Assembly: GCF_009696065.1 (NCBI RefSeq)
Contig: NZ_VUMS01000012.1
Location: 1-64,000, forward strand
Source: Oliverpabstia intestinalis
GTDB lineage: Bacteria; Bacillota; Clostridia; Lachnospirales; Lachnospiraceae
Direction: 5' to 3'
DNA length: 64,000 bases
A program made the translations under genes and the position numbers. This document shows, piece after piece, positions 33,024 through 42,368 of this stretch (position 1 is the stretch's first letter; each line of letters starts with the position of its first letter). The notes under the pieces are model-generated. The model was given only the letters and a program-made list of their open reading frames with translations. It had not been told where the DNA came from and made no database searches.

Positions 33024-34494
33024 TAATATTGCAATTCGATTTAATAAAAAAGATTTTGAATATGATGTATATTCTCTGGTGAAAGCCTTTTATCCTCAGG
33101 CACAGATCACGATGTTTTATGAGGGAGAGGAAGAAGCAGAGGGAGAGTACGGGATGTTTCTCCTGGTTGCCTATGGCAGTCAGGAGATTTGTCTGGCTGT
33201 GGAAAGAGATGGTACAGAGATTTTCAGACAACAGGTGGCTGTAGAATATGAAAAGGATCGTCCGGAAACGAAAAATGTGCTGAAACGTCTGGTGTATGGT
33301 GCACTTTGTCAGGTGACCGGAAGAACGCTTCCCTGGGGAGACCTCACCGGAATCCGGCCGACCAAGATTCCGATGAAACTTCTGGAAGAAGGCTGGAAAA
33401 ATACAGAGATTGCCCGGTATATGAGGGAAACATATGGGGTAAGCAATGAAAAAACTGCCCTGGCGATCACGATTGCAAACAGGGAGAAGGCACTGTTACA
33501 GGATCTGGATTATGAAAACGGATACAGTCTCTATGTGGGAATTCCTTTTTGCCCGAGCATCTGTCTGTACTGCTCATTTGGTTCTCATCCGCTGGAACGG
33601 TGGACAAAACGTGTAGACGAATATCTGGATACACTGTGTAAGGAACTGACTTTTATCCGGGAACAGATGGGAGCAAGAAAGCTGACAACGGTATATATCG
33701 GAGGCGGTACACCGACGACACTGGAGCCGGAGCAGCTACGCAGACTGCTTTCCCACATTCAGGAAACGTTTGATTTTACCTGGGTAAAAGAATATACAGT
33801 GGAAGCCGGACGACCGGACAGTATTACAAGAGAAAAACTGCAGGTGATGAAAGAATTTCCTGTGACAAGAATCTCCGTGAATCCACAGACCATGAATCAG
33901 AAAACCCTGGATGTGATTGGGAGAAAACATACAGTGGAAGATACGGTCAACATTTTCCATATGGCAAGAGAACTGGAATTTGACAATATCAATATGGATC
34001 TGATCATCGGTCTTCCGGGCGAGGGAAAAGAAGAAGTCGCACATACGCTGCAGGAGGTAGAAAAACTGCATCCGGACAGCCTGACGATTCATTCCTTGGC
34101 ACTGAAACGGGCGACGAGACTGAACCTGTTCAAGGATAAATACGAAGAAATGTCCTTTGAGAACAGCAAGGAGATCATGGAAATGACACAGCAGTGTGCC
34201 GAAAATATGGGTATGGGTCCGTATTATCTGTATCGTCAGAAGAATATTGCGGGAAATTATGAAAATGTAGGTTACGCAGAGGTTGACAAAGCGGGAATAT
34301 ACAATATACTGATTATGGAAGAAAAACAGACCATTCTTGCGGCGGGTGCGGGAGCGTCTACCAAATTTGTGTTTGAGCATGGAACCCGGATCGAACGGGT
34401 GGAGAATGTAAAAGATGTGAATAATTATATTCTCCGGATAGATGAGATGCTGGAACGCAAAAGAGTGGGAATACAGAAATATCTGAACGGGTGA
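32995..34494 (+). CDS. hemZ: Coproporphyrinogen III oxidase-like radical SAM enzyme, HemZ group
   Basis: A 499-residue radical SAM protein. The N-terminal 170 residues are a HemZ-specific domain including TGIRPTKIPMKLLEEG. The radical SAM core follows with the cluster motif GIPFCPSICLYCSFGSHP (CxxxCxxC), TVYIGGGTPTTLEPEQL and DLIIGLPGEGKEE. HemZ and its relatives perform oxygen-independent decarboxylation in heme synthesis, although in many Clostridia lacking the pathway the role is uncertain. It starts inside the MBL gene and its TGA overlaps the open frame of the HD gene. No other heme genes are in the window. Confidence 0.9.
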   Translation: MKRGIILLLNNIAIRFNKKDFEYDVYSLVKAFYPQAQITMFYEGEEEAEGEYGMFLLVAYGSQEICLAVERDGTEIFRQQVAVEYEKDRPETKNVLKRLVYGALCQVTGRTLPWGDLTGIRPTKIPMKLLEEGWKNTEIARYMRETYGVSNEKTALAITIANREKALLQDLDYENGYSLYVGIPFCPSICLYCSFGSHPLERWTKRVDEYLDTLCKELTFIREQMGARKLTTVYIGGGTPTTLEPEQLRRLLSHIQETFDFTWVKEYTVEAGRPDSITREKLQVMKEFPVTRISVNPQTMNQKTLDVIGRKHTVEDTVNIFHMARELEFDNINMDLIIGLPGEGKEEVAHTLQEVEKLHPDSLTIHSLALKRATRLNLFKDKYEEMSFENSKEIMEMTQQCAENMGMGPYYLYRQKNIAGNYENVGYAEVDKAGIYNILIMEEKQTILAAGAGASTKFVFEHGTRIERVENVKDVNNYILRIDEMLERKRVGIQKYLNG

Positions 34495-34523
34495 CACCAA
34501 ATAGAAACATGCGGAGGAAAAGG

Positions 34524-35105
34524 ATGATTGCGGTGAATAAGTATGTCAATCGGCAGCATCTGTTACAATACAGCCTAGATGAACAGCTGATACATGGAAT
34601 GCGGGTCAGCAATCTGGCGTATCAGGTGGCAAAAGAACTGGGAGAACCGGAAGAATTCTGTCATGACCTTGCGGTGGCGGGGATGCTTCATGATATTGGA
34701 AAAGAAGCAGTCTCAGGGGATCTGGATGATATGGATGCCCCACTGATCGTGGAGGAAATTCATTACGTCAGACTTCATGCACAGGCGAGTTATGAGATCC
34801 TTAAGAAAGAAGGGTACAAAGAGACCATTCTTCTTGCAGTGCGCCATCACCATGAAAATTATGATGGCAGCGGTTATCCTGATAATCTCTCAGGAGAAGC
34901 GATTCCGCTGGGAGCCCGTATCATCCGTGTCTGTGATGTATATGCGGCACTGACTTCAGACCGGCCGTACCGTCAGGCTTTTGAAAGCCAGTCGGCGGTT
35001 CAGCTGATGATCGAAGAGATAAAAGATTTTGATGTAAAGGTATTTCTTGCCTTTCAAAGAATGATTCATAAGAATAAGGAAAAGGAGATTACATTATGGC
35101 ATTAA
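34524..35105 (+). CDS. HD-domain (HD-GYP-like) phosphohydrolase
   Basis: A 193-residue metal-dependent phosphohydrolase. H and D ligands are in AGMLHDIGKEAVSG, and the second half has HHENYDGSGYPDNLSGEAIP and RIIRVCDVYAALTSDRPYR, the HD-GYP hallmark including the GYP tripeptide. That could mean cyclic-di-GMP hydrolysis, but no signalling domain is attached. The frame is open from GTG34491, which overlaps the hemZ stop; ATG34524 is preferred because GGAGG lies six bases upstream. Its last ten bases overlap hisS, so it belongs to the hemZ-hisS operon. Confidence 0.85.
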   Translation: MIAVNKYVNRQHLLQYSLDEQLIHGMRVSNLAYQVAKELGEPEEFCHDLAVAGMLHDIGKEAVSGDLDDMDAPLIVEEIHYVRLHAQASYEILKKEGYKETILLAVRHHHENYDGSGYPDNLSGEAIPLGARIIRVCDVYAALTSDRPYRQAFESQSAVQLMIEEIKDFDVKVFLAFQRMIHKNKEKEITLWH

Positions 35106-36352
35106 AGAAAAAACCTGTGACAGGTATGAAAGACATCCTGCCAGCAGAGATGGCAATTCGTGATTATGTGATTCGACTGATAAAGGAAACTTACGGTACG
35201 TTTGGATTCTCATCTATTGAGACTCCATGCGTGGAACATATTGAAAACCTGTCCAGTAAGCAGGGTGGAGAAAACGAGAAACTGATCTTCAAGATTTTAA
35301 AAAGAGGAGAAAAATTGAAACTGGATACTGCTGAAACAGAGGCAGACCTGGTGGACGGAGGACTGCGTTATGATCTGACACTTCCTCTTTCCAGATATTA
35401 TTCCAACCATGCCAACGAACTGCCGTCGCCGTTCAAGGCTCTGCAGATGGGAAATGTATGGCGTGCAGACCGTCCGCAGAGAGGACGCTACCGTCAGTTT
35501 ATGCAGTGCGATATCGATATTCTCGGTGAGCCGACTAATCTGGCAGAAATCGAACTGATCCTGGCAACTACAACGCTGCTTGGAAAACTGGATTTTAAGA
35601 ACTTTACCATCCGTATCAACGACAGAAGAATTCTGAAGGCCATGGCTGCTTACAGCGGATTTGCACCGGAATCTTATGACACTGTATTTATTATTCTTGA
35701 CAAGATGGATAAGATCGGTCTGGAAGGTGTCCGGGAAGAACTGGAAAAAGAAGGATTTGACAAAGCTTGCGTAGATAAATATCTTGCCATGTTCGAAGAA
35801 ATCACCAATGATGTACAGGGTGTACGTTATGTAAAAGAAAAGCTGGAAGGTGTGCTGGAACCGGAATATGCAGACGGTCTGGAACTGATCATGAACAGTG
35901 TGGACGCTGTGAAAGCCGCAGACTTTAAGATTGCGTTCGATCCGACTCTGGTACGTGGTATGTCTTATTATACCGGACCGATCTTCGAGATTTCCATGGA
36001 TGAGTTTGGCGGAAGCGTCGGCGGTGGCGGACGTTACGATGAGATGATCGGCAAATTCACAGGAAATAACACCTGTGCATGCGGATTCTCTATCGGATTC
36101 GAGCGCATCATCATGCTGCTGATGGAACGTGGTTTCCAGATTCCACAGATCGGAACAAAGAAAGCACTTCTGATTGAGAAAAATATGCCGGCAGAGGGCA
36201 TGATGAAAGTTCTGAAACAGGCAGAAGAAGACCGGAAAAACGGATCTGTTGTTACGATTGCGGTTATGAAGAAAAACAAAAAGTTCCAGAAGGAACAGCT
36301 CAAAGAAGAGGGATACGAAGAAATCGTAGAATTCTTTGCAGACAGAATGTAA
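35096..36352 (+). CDS. hisS: Histidyl-tRNA synthetase
   Basis: A class II aminoacyl-tRNA synthetase of 418 residues charging tRNA-His. Motif 1 is near the start (GMKDILPAEMAIRDYVIRL), motif 2 is GNVWRADRPQRGRYRQFMQC, the histidine-specific motif is LVRGMSYYTGPIFEI and motif 3 is GFSIGFERIIMLL. GGAGATTACATT precedes the ATG, which lies within the end of the HD gene. aspS follows at 54 bases, the common hisS-aspS order in Firmicutes. I found no T-box leader upstream. Confidence 0.97.
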   Translation: MALKKKPVTGMKDILPAEMAIRDYVIRLIKETYGTFGFSSIETPCVEHIENLSSKQGGENEKLIFKILKRGEKLKLDTAETEADLVDGGLRYDLTLPLSRYYSNHANELPSPFKALQMGNVWRADRPQRGRYRQFMQCDIDILGEPTNLAEIELILATTTLLGKLDFKNFTIRINDRRILKAMAAYSGFAPESYDTVFIILDKMDKIGLEGVREELEKEGFDKACVDKYLAMFEEITNDVQGVRYVKEKLEGVLEPEYADGLELIMNSVDAVKAADFKIAFDPTLVRGMSYYTGPIFEISMDEFGGSVGGGGRYDEMIGKFTGNNTCACGFSIGFERIIMLLMERGFQIPQIGTKKALLIEKNMPAEGMMKVLKQAEEDRKNGSVVTIAVMKKNKKFQKEQLKEEGYEEIVEFFADRM

Positions 36353-36406
36353 TTGGTGTGAAAACACACTGTTACGAATAGAGTGTTAATATTGGAGGAA
36401 GAAACA

Positions 36407-38194
36407 ATGGCAGAATCAATGAAAGGGTTAAAACGGACCCATCGCTGTACCGAGATTTCCACAGCAAATATCGGAGAAAACGTAACACTGATGGGATGGG
36501 TACAGAAGAGCAGAAATAAAGGCGGTATTATTTTTGTAGATTTAAGAGACCGTTCCGGTATCGTACAGCTGATTTTTGAAAATGGCAGCATCGATGAGAA
36601 AGGATTCGAAAAAGCAACGAAACTGAGAAGTGAGTTTGTTATTGCAGTGACCGGTGTGGTAGAAGCACGTTCCGGTGCGGTAAACAATAACTTAAAGACC
36701 GGTGAGATCGAAGTGCGTGCAAATAGTCTGCGTATTCTTGCAGAGGCAGAAACACCGCCGTTCCCGATTGAAGAAAACAGCAAGACAAAAGAAGATCTGC
36801 GTCTGAAATATCGTTTTCTGGATCTGAGAAGACCGGATATTCAGAGAAACCTGATGATGCGTTCTCAGGTAACAACACTGACCCGTCAGTTTATGGCAAA
36901 TGAGGGATTTCTGGAGATTGAAACTCCGATGCTGACAAAGAGTACACCGGAAGGAGCAAGAGATTACCTGGTTCCGAGCCGTATCCATCCGGGAAACTTT
37001 TACGCACTGCCACAGTCTCCACAGCTGTTCAAACAGCTGCTGATGTGCTCCGGTTATGACCGTTATATCCAGATTGCACGTTGTTTCCGTGATGAGGACC
37101 TTCGTGCAGACCGTCAGCCGGAATTTACACAGATTGATATGGAGCTGTCTTTTGTAGATGTGGACGATGTGATTGATGTAAATGAACGTCTGCTGGCGTA
37201 CCTGTTCAAACAGGTACTGGATGTGGATGTGAAACTGCCGATCCAGAGGATGACCTGGCAGGATGCGATGGATCGTTTTGGCTCTGACAAACCAGATCTG
37301 CGTTTTGGTATGGAACTGCAGAATGTATCTGAGGTTGTCCGCGGATGTGAATTTGCTGTATTTAAGAATGCACTGGAAGCGGGTGGAACTGTCCGTGGTA
37401 TCAATGCCAAGGGACAGGGCGGTATGCCGAGAAAGAAAATTGACAAACTGGTTGAGTTTGCAAAAGACTATGGTGCAAAGGGTCTGGCTTATATCGCCAT
37501 TCATGAAGACGGAACTGTAAAATCTTCTTTCGCAAAATTCATGACAGAAGACGAGATGAACCGTCTGGTAGAAGCCATGGACGGACAGGCTGGTGATCTT
37601 CTGTTGTTTGCTGCTGATAAAAATAAAGTTGTCTGGGATGTACTGGGTGCACTGCGTCTGGAACTGGCGCGTCAGATGAATCTTCTGGACAGCAGTGAAT
37701 ATCGTTTTGTATGGATCACAGAATTCCCCCTGCTGGAGTGGTCTGATGAGGAAAACCGTTTCAAAGCGATGCATCATCCATTTACCATGCCGATGGAAGA
37801 GGATCTGCAGTATATCGACAGCGATCCTGGTCGTGTACGTGCAAAAGCTTATGATATCGTACTGAACGGTACTGAGATCGGCGGCGGTAGTGTGCGTATC
37901 CATCAGGACGATATCCAGGAGAAAATGTTTGAGGTTCTTGGATTTACCAAGGAAAAAGCCTATGAACAGTTTGGTTTTCTGCTGACAGCGTTCAAGTATG
38001 GTGTTCCGCCTCACGCTGGTCTGGCTTATGGTCTGGATCGTCTGGTTATGTTGATGGCAAAACAGGAGAGTATCCGTGATGTAATTGCATTCCCGAAGGT
38101 GAAGGATGCCTCCTGTCTGATGACAGAGGCACCGAATCTGGTGGATGAGAAGCAGCTGGAGGAGCTGGGGATTGCGATTCGCAGCGAGGAATAA
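36407..38194 (+). CDS. aspS: Aspartyl-tRNA synthetase
   Basis: A class II synthetase of 595 residues for tRNA-Asp. It has an N-terminal OB fold (VTLMGWVQKSRNKGGIIFVDLRDR), motif 1, motif 2 in CFRDEDLRADRQPEFTQID, the bacterial GAD insertion (about residues 300-410) and motif 3 in HAGLAYGLDRLVMLM. The frame is open to 36383; ATG36407 is preferred because GGAGGAAG precedes it and the conserved N-terminus begins there. A very long foldback repeat begins 21 bases after its stop. Confidence 0.97.
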   Translation: MAESMKGLKRTHRCTEISTANIGENVTLMGWVQKSRNKGGIIFVDLRDRSGIVQLIFENGSIDEKGFEKATKLRSEFVIAVTGVVEARSGAVNNNLKTGEIEVRANSLRILAEAETPPFPIEENSKTKEDLRLKYRFLDLRRPDIQRNLMMRSQVTTLTRQFMANEGFLEIETPMLTKSTPEGARDYLVPSRIHPGNFYALPQSPQLFKQLLMCSGYDRYIQIARCFRDEDLRADRQPEFTQIDMELSFVDVDDVIDVNERLLAYLFKQVLDVDVKLPIQRMTWQDAMDRFGSDKPDLRFGMELQNVSEVVRGCEFAVFKNALEAGGTVRGINAKGQGGMPRKKIDKLVEFAKDYGAKGLAYIAIHEDGTVKSSFAKFMTEDEMNRLVEAMDGQAGDLLLFAADKNKVVWDVLGALRLELARQMNLLDSSEYRFVWITEFPLLEWSDEENRFKAMHHPFTMPMEEDLQYIDSDPGRVRAKAYDIVLNGTEIGGGSVRIHQDDIQEKMFEVLGFTKEKAYEQFGFLLTAFKYGVPPHAGLAYGLDRLVMLMAKQESIRDVIAFPKVKDASCLMTEAPNLVDEKQLEELGIAIRSEE

Positions 38195-38214
38195 TTAAAT
38201 AGAGTTTCTTGCTG

Positions 38215-38422
38215 TTTTTTGGCAAAGGGACGCGGCAGGCTCCGGGTTTCCTTTGTCGCAACGTGGGCAGGGCAACTTTAAGCTAAGTCCTAAGAAGAAC
38301 TAAATGCCAGTTCGCGGAGAGCCGCTCACTGTCAAGTTCTTCTAAGGACTGGATCTTAAATCTTGCCCTAAGCGCCCACAAAGTGTTGCGGCAAAGGAAA
38401 CCCGGAGCCTGCCGCTGTGTTT
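38215..38422 (+). repeat. Giant foldback repeat, about 208 bp
   Basis: The outer arms GCGGCAGGCTCCGGGTTTCC...CGCAAC and GTTGCG...GGAAACCCGGAGCCTGCCGC pair almost perfectly, and inner arms continue (GTGGGC/GCCCAC, GGGCAA/TTGCCC, AAGTCCT/AGGACT, AGAAGAACT/AGTTCTTCT) down to a short central loop near 38318. Nearly the whole element folds on itself. The outer arms match the short foldback after the lactonase gene at 19676. It may terminate aspS or be a mobile palindromic unit. Confidence 0.75.
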
Positions 38423-38457
38423 TGGCAAAAAAACTGAGTGGTGGATGTTAAAGATTA

Positions 38458-38527
38458 GAGCGTGTCTAAAAAGGCTTTTCGTGAGCTGCGAGTCCCAGTT
38501 TGTGGAAATGATTTTTCAGACACGCTC
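38458..38527. mobile_element. Miniature inverted-repeat element, 70-bp internally deleted copy
   Basis: The ends GAGCGTGTCTAAAAAG and TTTTTCAGACACGCTC are flanked by TA on both sides (38456-38457 and 38528-38529), as expected for TA-targeting Tc1/mariner or IS630-type insertion. Internal sequence such as GGCTTTTCGTGAGCTGCGAG matches the 160-bp copy at 21408 in reverse orientation, minus the central GC-rich part. Confidence 0.75.
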
Positions 38528-38732
38528 TAGGAAAGAGCGAATTGTTGAGCAGAAGAAGCAGTGTTGAAAAGGAAAAATATGGGGAAAGATAAATAAAAGC
38601 AGGTGCGAAGGAGAATATAATCTTTGTATCTGCTTTTTGTTGTGTTGTATCAATTGATTCAGTGGCTCAAGTTTGAGTGTTCTGAATCCGAAGAAAGTTG
38701 CCGGTGGCAGCTTAGGCAGGTGATGTCAGATA
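38528..38732. other. Intergenic remainder with a terminator-like hairpin
   Basis: No gene is recognisable here. AAAAGCAGGTGCGAAGG (38595-38611) pairs imperfectly with TCTTTGTATCTGCTTTT (38621-38637), followed by Ts. The rest looks like non-coding sequence between the repeats and the end of the DUF1294 gene. Confidence 0.5.
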
Positions 38733-40049
38733 TCAGCTTTCCGGCTGCGTGAGAATAGTGGTGAGGGCTTCTTCCAGGTTTCCAAGGAGGGCGGTTGTGA
38801 TTTCGTCGCTTTTGGGGATGCGCCAGTTTTTGCCGTCGTTGTTCAGGTGGATGGTTACAGGGGTGGTGATGGTTTGAGTATTGGTGGCGATACAGTCTGT
38901 CAGGAGAGTGATGGCGTGGGACTGACGGCCTTCGGTTCCGTCTTCCAGAGCCTGGGAGGACGTCAGGTAGGCGGTGTATTGTTCCTGATAGGAGTATACA
39001 ACAGAAGAAAAATCACAACTGGTCAGATTCAGATCTACAGAGGCATCCATACCGTCATCAGACAGGAGTTCCGACGTGATGGAGTAGTCCAGGCAGTTCA
39101 GAAGCTGACTGGCGATGGCTTTGACAACGGAACGGCTCGAAGTATCTTCGGAATTGAAGAGGGAGTCCAGTGCCAGATAACGGTTTAATTGTTCGGTGTC
39201 GAAAGCTTTCAGAGTATCCAGGTGGATCGCGATGATCTCAGAGGGAGAAAACAGGGAAGCATCGGCCACGTAAGTGGAAAAGTTTCCGGTTACTGCAGCA
39301 GACAGGCTTTTCGGGGAATCAATGTTCCAGGTTTTTCCGGATCGGGTGAGGGTGATCGTATAGTCAGAGGTAATGCTTTTATAATCATTGTTTTTCAAAA
39401 CATTGCCAAGAAGCAGATAGCAGTCTTCCAGAGAAAAATCTACGGAAGCAGGGCTTGCAGAGTTCTGAATCTGTTTGATCATTACCTGACGGGAGTATTC
39501 TTTTGCCAGTGCTTCACCGTCAGGTGTGGTAAGGGAAACAGTAACCGAAGCTGAATTTCCCTGTTCCGAGAAATCTCTGATATGATATGAAAAATCATGA
39601 AAAAAATCAGCAAATACAGAGGTGATATCGGAAGGTACGGACTGTTTATTGTCAGCAGACGGGAAAACATTATGGACATTAAGTGCTTTTACAATGTCAG
39701 ATTCCTTCTGGGCGGACAGAGAGGAGAGTTCGTGACGAACTACTTTAACAGGATCCTGCCTGTATGGCGTACGATTACTGAGGGTATAAAAACACACACA
39801 TCCGGCGATCAGTTCCACAATGAGAATCATAGGAATCCCGATCCGGAAAGAAGGATGCAGGGTTTTGTGATGAAATACATGCATACCGATGAGACAACCG
39901 ACACTTCCACCAAGGATAGCGATGGCAAACAGTACGGATTCCCGGATCCGCCATTTATGATGGATAGCTTTGTATTTGTCGATGCCAAAAACGGCAAAGC
40001 CGGTCAGATTGATAACGGCCAGATAAGAAAGAATACCGGTAAGTGTCAT
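38733..40049 (-). CDS. DUF1294 membrane domain fused to an extracytoplasmic domain of unknown function
   Basis: A 438-residue protein. Residues 1-90 are a DUF1294 (YsdA-like) membrane unit with the family motif GIDKYKAIHHKWRIRES, GGSVGCLIGMHVFHHKT and a helix-rich remainder. A third helix (about 75-92) is followed by about 340 soluble residues containing two similar alpha-beta stretches (about 130-245 and 250-415; compare DSLFNSEDTSSRSVVKAIAS and YSITSELLSDDGMDASVDLN), probably outside the cell. DUF1294 is normally a stand-alone protein of about 90 residues. The tail resembles DUF5105/DUF4878-like secreted domains but I cannot name it with confidence. Confidence 0.75.
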   Translation of the reverse strand: MTLTGILSYLAVINLTGFAVFGIDKYKAIHHKWRIRESVLFAIAILGGSVGCLIGMHVFHHKTLHPSFRIGIPMILIVELIAGCVCFYTLSNRTPYRQDPVKVVRHELSSLSAQKESDIVKALNVHNVFPSADNKQSVPSDITSVFADFFHDFSYHIRDFSEQGNSASVTVSLTTPDGEALAKEYSRQVMIKQIQNSASPASVDFSLEDCYLLLGNVLKNNDYKSITSDYTITLTRSGKTWNIDSPKSLSAAVTGNFSTYVADASLFSPSEIIAIHLDTLKAFDTEQLNRYLALDSLFNSEDTSSRSVVKAIASQLLNCLDYSITSELLSDDGMDASVDLNLTSCDFSSVVYSYQEQYTAYLTSSQALEDGTEGRQSHAITLLTDCIATNTQTITTPVTIHLNNDGKNWRIPKSDEITTALLGNLEEALTTILTQPES

Positions 40050-40114
40050 AAGAACCTCCTAATATATATAAATTACTGTATTTTCAGAAAAATACCGGAA
40101 CCGCGGTAACAGAT

Positions 40115-40144
40115 TTAATATAACAGAACCAGGAAAAATGTCAA
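40115..40144 (-). promoter_or_regulatory. Promoter of the DUF1294 gene
   Basis: On the minus strand a perfect TTGACA (40144-40139), 18 bases and TATTAA (40120-40115). Confidence 0.6.
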
Positions 40145-40278
40145 CTCCGGGGGCAGGGGAAAATGGCAAGAAAAGAATATCGGAAATGTCCATAGAAATG
40201 TAAAGAAAAAGTAAGGAAGAGCAGAATGCACTATGATATACTGAAACCATGAGAACCTATCAGATACAGGAGGCAGAC

Positions 40279-41694
40279 ATGAAGAAAAAGAAAATTATTA
40301 TTACCGGAGCAGCTGTTGTAGCCGTTGTGGTAATCGGAATCGGTGCGTGGGCATTGTTCGGCAGGGCATCATCGGATGGAAGTACGGAAAATGTAGTATA
40401 TGTAAACAGCGTAGATAATCTGATGAACCCGGGAAGTGGTAACGGGGCGGTGAATCGCTTTGCCGGTGTGGTAGAAACACAGAAACAGGTGGACATTCAG
40501 CAGAGTCAGGATAAAACAGTAAAAGATATTTATGTGGAAGTCGGACAGGAAGTATCCAAGGGAGATCCGTTATTTTCTTATGATACAGAAAAATCACAGG
40601 AAGACCTGGAAAAAGCAAAGCTGGAACTGGAGCGGATCGATAACAACATCGGAAATAAACAAAATGAGATTGCTGCACTGGAAAAGGAAAAAAAGAGTGC
40701 AGGAAATGATGCTCAACTTGACTATACGATGCAGATTCAGAGTGCCCAGATGGAACTGAAACAGAGTGAATATGAAAAGAAAAGCAAACAGGTGGAGATT
40801 CAGAAATTACAGGATTCCATCGAGAACTGTCAGGTCACCAGTGAGATTGATGGTGTAGTCAAATCCATCAATAACGGAAATCAGGACAGTTATTCTTATT
40901 CAGGAGACAGCCAGGCATTTATGTCCATAATTGCGATGGGAGATTTCCGAATTAAATGTAAGGTAAACGAACAGAATATTGCATCTGTAACGCCGGGGCA
41001 GGCTGTAATCGTACATTCCAGAGTAGATGATTCTGTCACCTGGAAAGGAACGATGGGTGCGGTAGATACGGAAAATCCGGGCAACGATTCCAATAATGGC
41101 TATTATTTCAGCAGTGGTGACGGATCCACCCAGTCCAATTCCTATCCGTTCTATATCGAACTGGATTCTTCTGAGGGGCTGATGCTTGGACAGCATGTTT
41201 ATGTGGAAGCCGATTACGGACAGAGTGAAGAAAAGGCGGGTATCTGGCTGGATGAATCTTTCATCTGTGATGCAGATACGGACAACCCCTATGTCTGGGT
41301 TGACGATGGAAAAGGTAAACTGGAGAAACGTTCTGTGACACTGGGACAGCATGATGATGAACTTTTTCAGTATGAAATTGCAGATGGACTGAGTAAAGAT
41401 GATATGATCACTTATCCGGAAGACGGATTAAAAGAAGGTATGAAGACTGCAGCGGGAAGTAACGGTCAGATGGGGCAGAGTAACCCGGTGGCGGATGGAA
41501 ACGATATGGATTTTTCGAATGAAGATTACTCAGAAGAAGATGGTTTTGGCAGTGATCTTTCTGATGAGAATATGGATGGAGTGGATTCCGGAGAGACGAA
41601 TCAGGAAGATCTCACAGAAGACGGGATGCAGCAGAATGAGTCAAATGCTGATGGCAGCGAAGATGTCATCGGAGGAACGGAGGATGCACAGTGA
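40279..41694 (+). CDS. Membrane-fusion (HlyD/MacA-like) adaptor protein 1
   Basis: A 471-residue adaptor for an ABC exporter. It has a membrane anchor at about residues 5-26, a lipoyl-like half (VEVGQEVSKGDPLFSYDTEK), a coiled coil (about 105-185, LEKAKLELERIDNNIGN), the second lipoyl half (CQVTSEIDGVVKSINNGNQD) and a beta-barrel. The last 80 residues are acidic, Asp/Glu/Ser/Asn-rich and probably disordered. The start at 40279 is preferred over 40249 because CAGGAGG lies six bases upstream. Its stop overlaps the GTG of the ATPase gene. In monoderms such adaptors span the wall rather than a periplasm. Export substrate unknown. Confidence 0.85.
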   Translation: MKKKKIIITGAAVVAVVVIGIGAWALFGRASSDGSTENVVYVNSVDNLMNPGSGNGAVNRFAGVVETQKQVDIQQSQDKTVKDIYVEVGQEVSKGDPLFSYDTEKSQEDLEKAKLELERIDNNIGNKQNEIAALEKEKKSAGNDAQLDYTMQIQSAQMELKQSEYEKKSKQVEIQKLQDSIENCQVTSEIDGVVKSINNGNQDSYSYSGDSQAFMSIIAMGDFRIKCKVNEQNIASVTPGQAVIVHSRVDDSVTWKGTMGAVDTENPGNDSNNGYYFSSGDGSTQSNSYPFYIELDSSEGLMLGQHVYVEADYGQSEEKAGIWLDESFICDADTDNPYVWVDDGKGKLEKRSVTLGQHDDELFQYEIADGLSKDDMITYPEDGLKEGMKTAAGSNGQMGQSNPVADGNDMDFSNEDYSEEDGFGSDLSDENMDGVDSGETNQEDLTEDGMQQNESNADGSEDVIGGTEDAQ

Positions 41695-42368
41695 TTCTTG
41701 AGTTAAAAGATATCTGCAAAGATTATATTCAGGGGAAAATGGTGATTCCGGTTCTGAAACATATTGATTTCCAGATGGAAAAGGGAGAATATGTGGCCAT
41801 TATGGGACCTTCCGGTTCCGGTAAGACAACGCTGATGAATATTGTAGGATGTCTGGATCAGGCGACTTCCGGCCAGCTTTTTCTGGACGGGCAGGATATC
41901 AGCAAATGTACGGAAAATGAAATGTCGGATCTGAGACTGAAAAAGATTGGGTTTGTTTTCCAGAACTTTCAGCTGTTGTCGAGACAGACTGCATTGGAAA
42001 ATGTGGAGCTGCCACTGACTTATGCGGGAGTTGCGAAAAAAGAGCGGAGGGAACGGGCACTGCAGGCACTGACCCGTGTAGGACTGGAAGACAGAGTGAA
42101 TTTTCAGCCGAATCAGCTTTCCGGTGGGCAAAAACAGAGAGTAGCGATTGCCAGAGCACTGGTTAACCGGCCGAAGATCCTTCTGGCGGATGAGCCGACC
42201 GGCGCACTGGACAGTACTTCCGGAGAACAGGTTATGGAACTGTTTCAGAGCCTGAACGATGAAGGAGTAAGCGTATTGATGATCACCCATGACAGTGAGA
42301 TTGCAGCGAAAGCACAGAGAAAAGTAATTATCCGCGACGGCATAATGAAAAAGGAGGAGCAGCCATGA
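41691..42368 (+). CDS. ABC transporter ATP-binding protein, MacB/LolD type
   Basis: A 225-residue ATPase. Walker A is GPSGSGKTTLMNIVG, the signature motif LSGGQKQRVAIARAL, Walker B ILLADEPTGALD, and the H-loop histidine is in VLMITHDSEIA. It is typical of the LolD/MacB subfamily that powers FtsX-like permeases. The GTG at 41691 overlaps the adaptor 1 stop and its TGA overlaps the adaptor 2 start, so the four genes form one operon. It should couple to the permease encoded at 44531. Confidence 0.95.
   Translation: MILELKDICKDYIQGKMVIPVLKHIDFQMEKGEYVAIMGPSGSGKTTLMNIVGCLDQATSGQLFLDGQDISKCTENEMSDLRLKKIGFVFQNFQLLSRQTALENVELPLTYAGVAKKERRERALQALTRVGLEDRVNFQPNQLSGGQKQRVAIARALVNRPKILLADEPTGALDSTSGEQVMELFQSLNDEGVSVLMITHDSEIAAKAQRKVIIRDGIMKKEEQP

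Noticed and set aside
34980-36406. T-box leader for hisS or aspS
   Set aside because: The intergenic spaces are too short (hisS overlaps the HD gene; 54 bases before aspS), and no T-box sequence or specifier hairpin is seen.
36692-38014. 440-codon minus-strand ORF within aspS
   Set aside because: Antisense shadow of a conserved synthetase.
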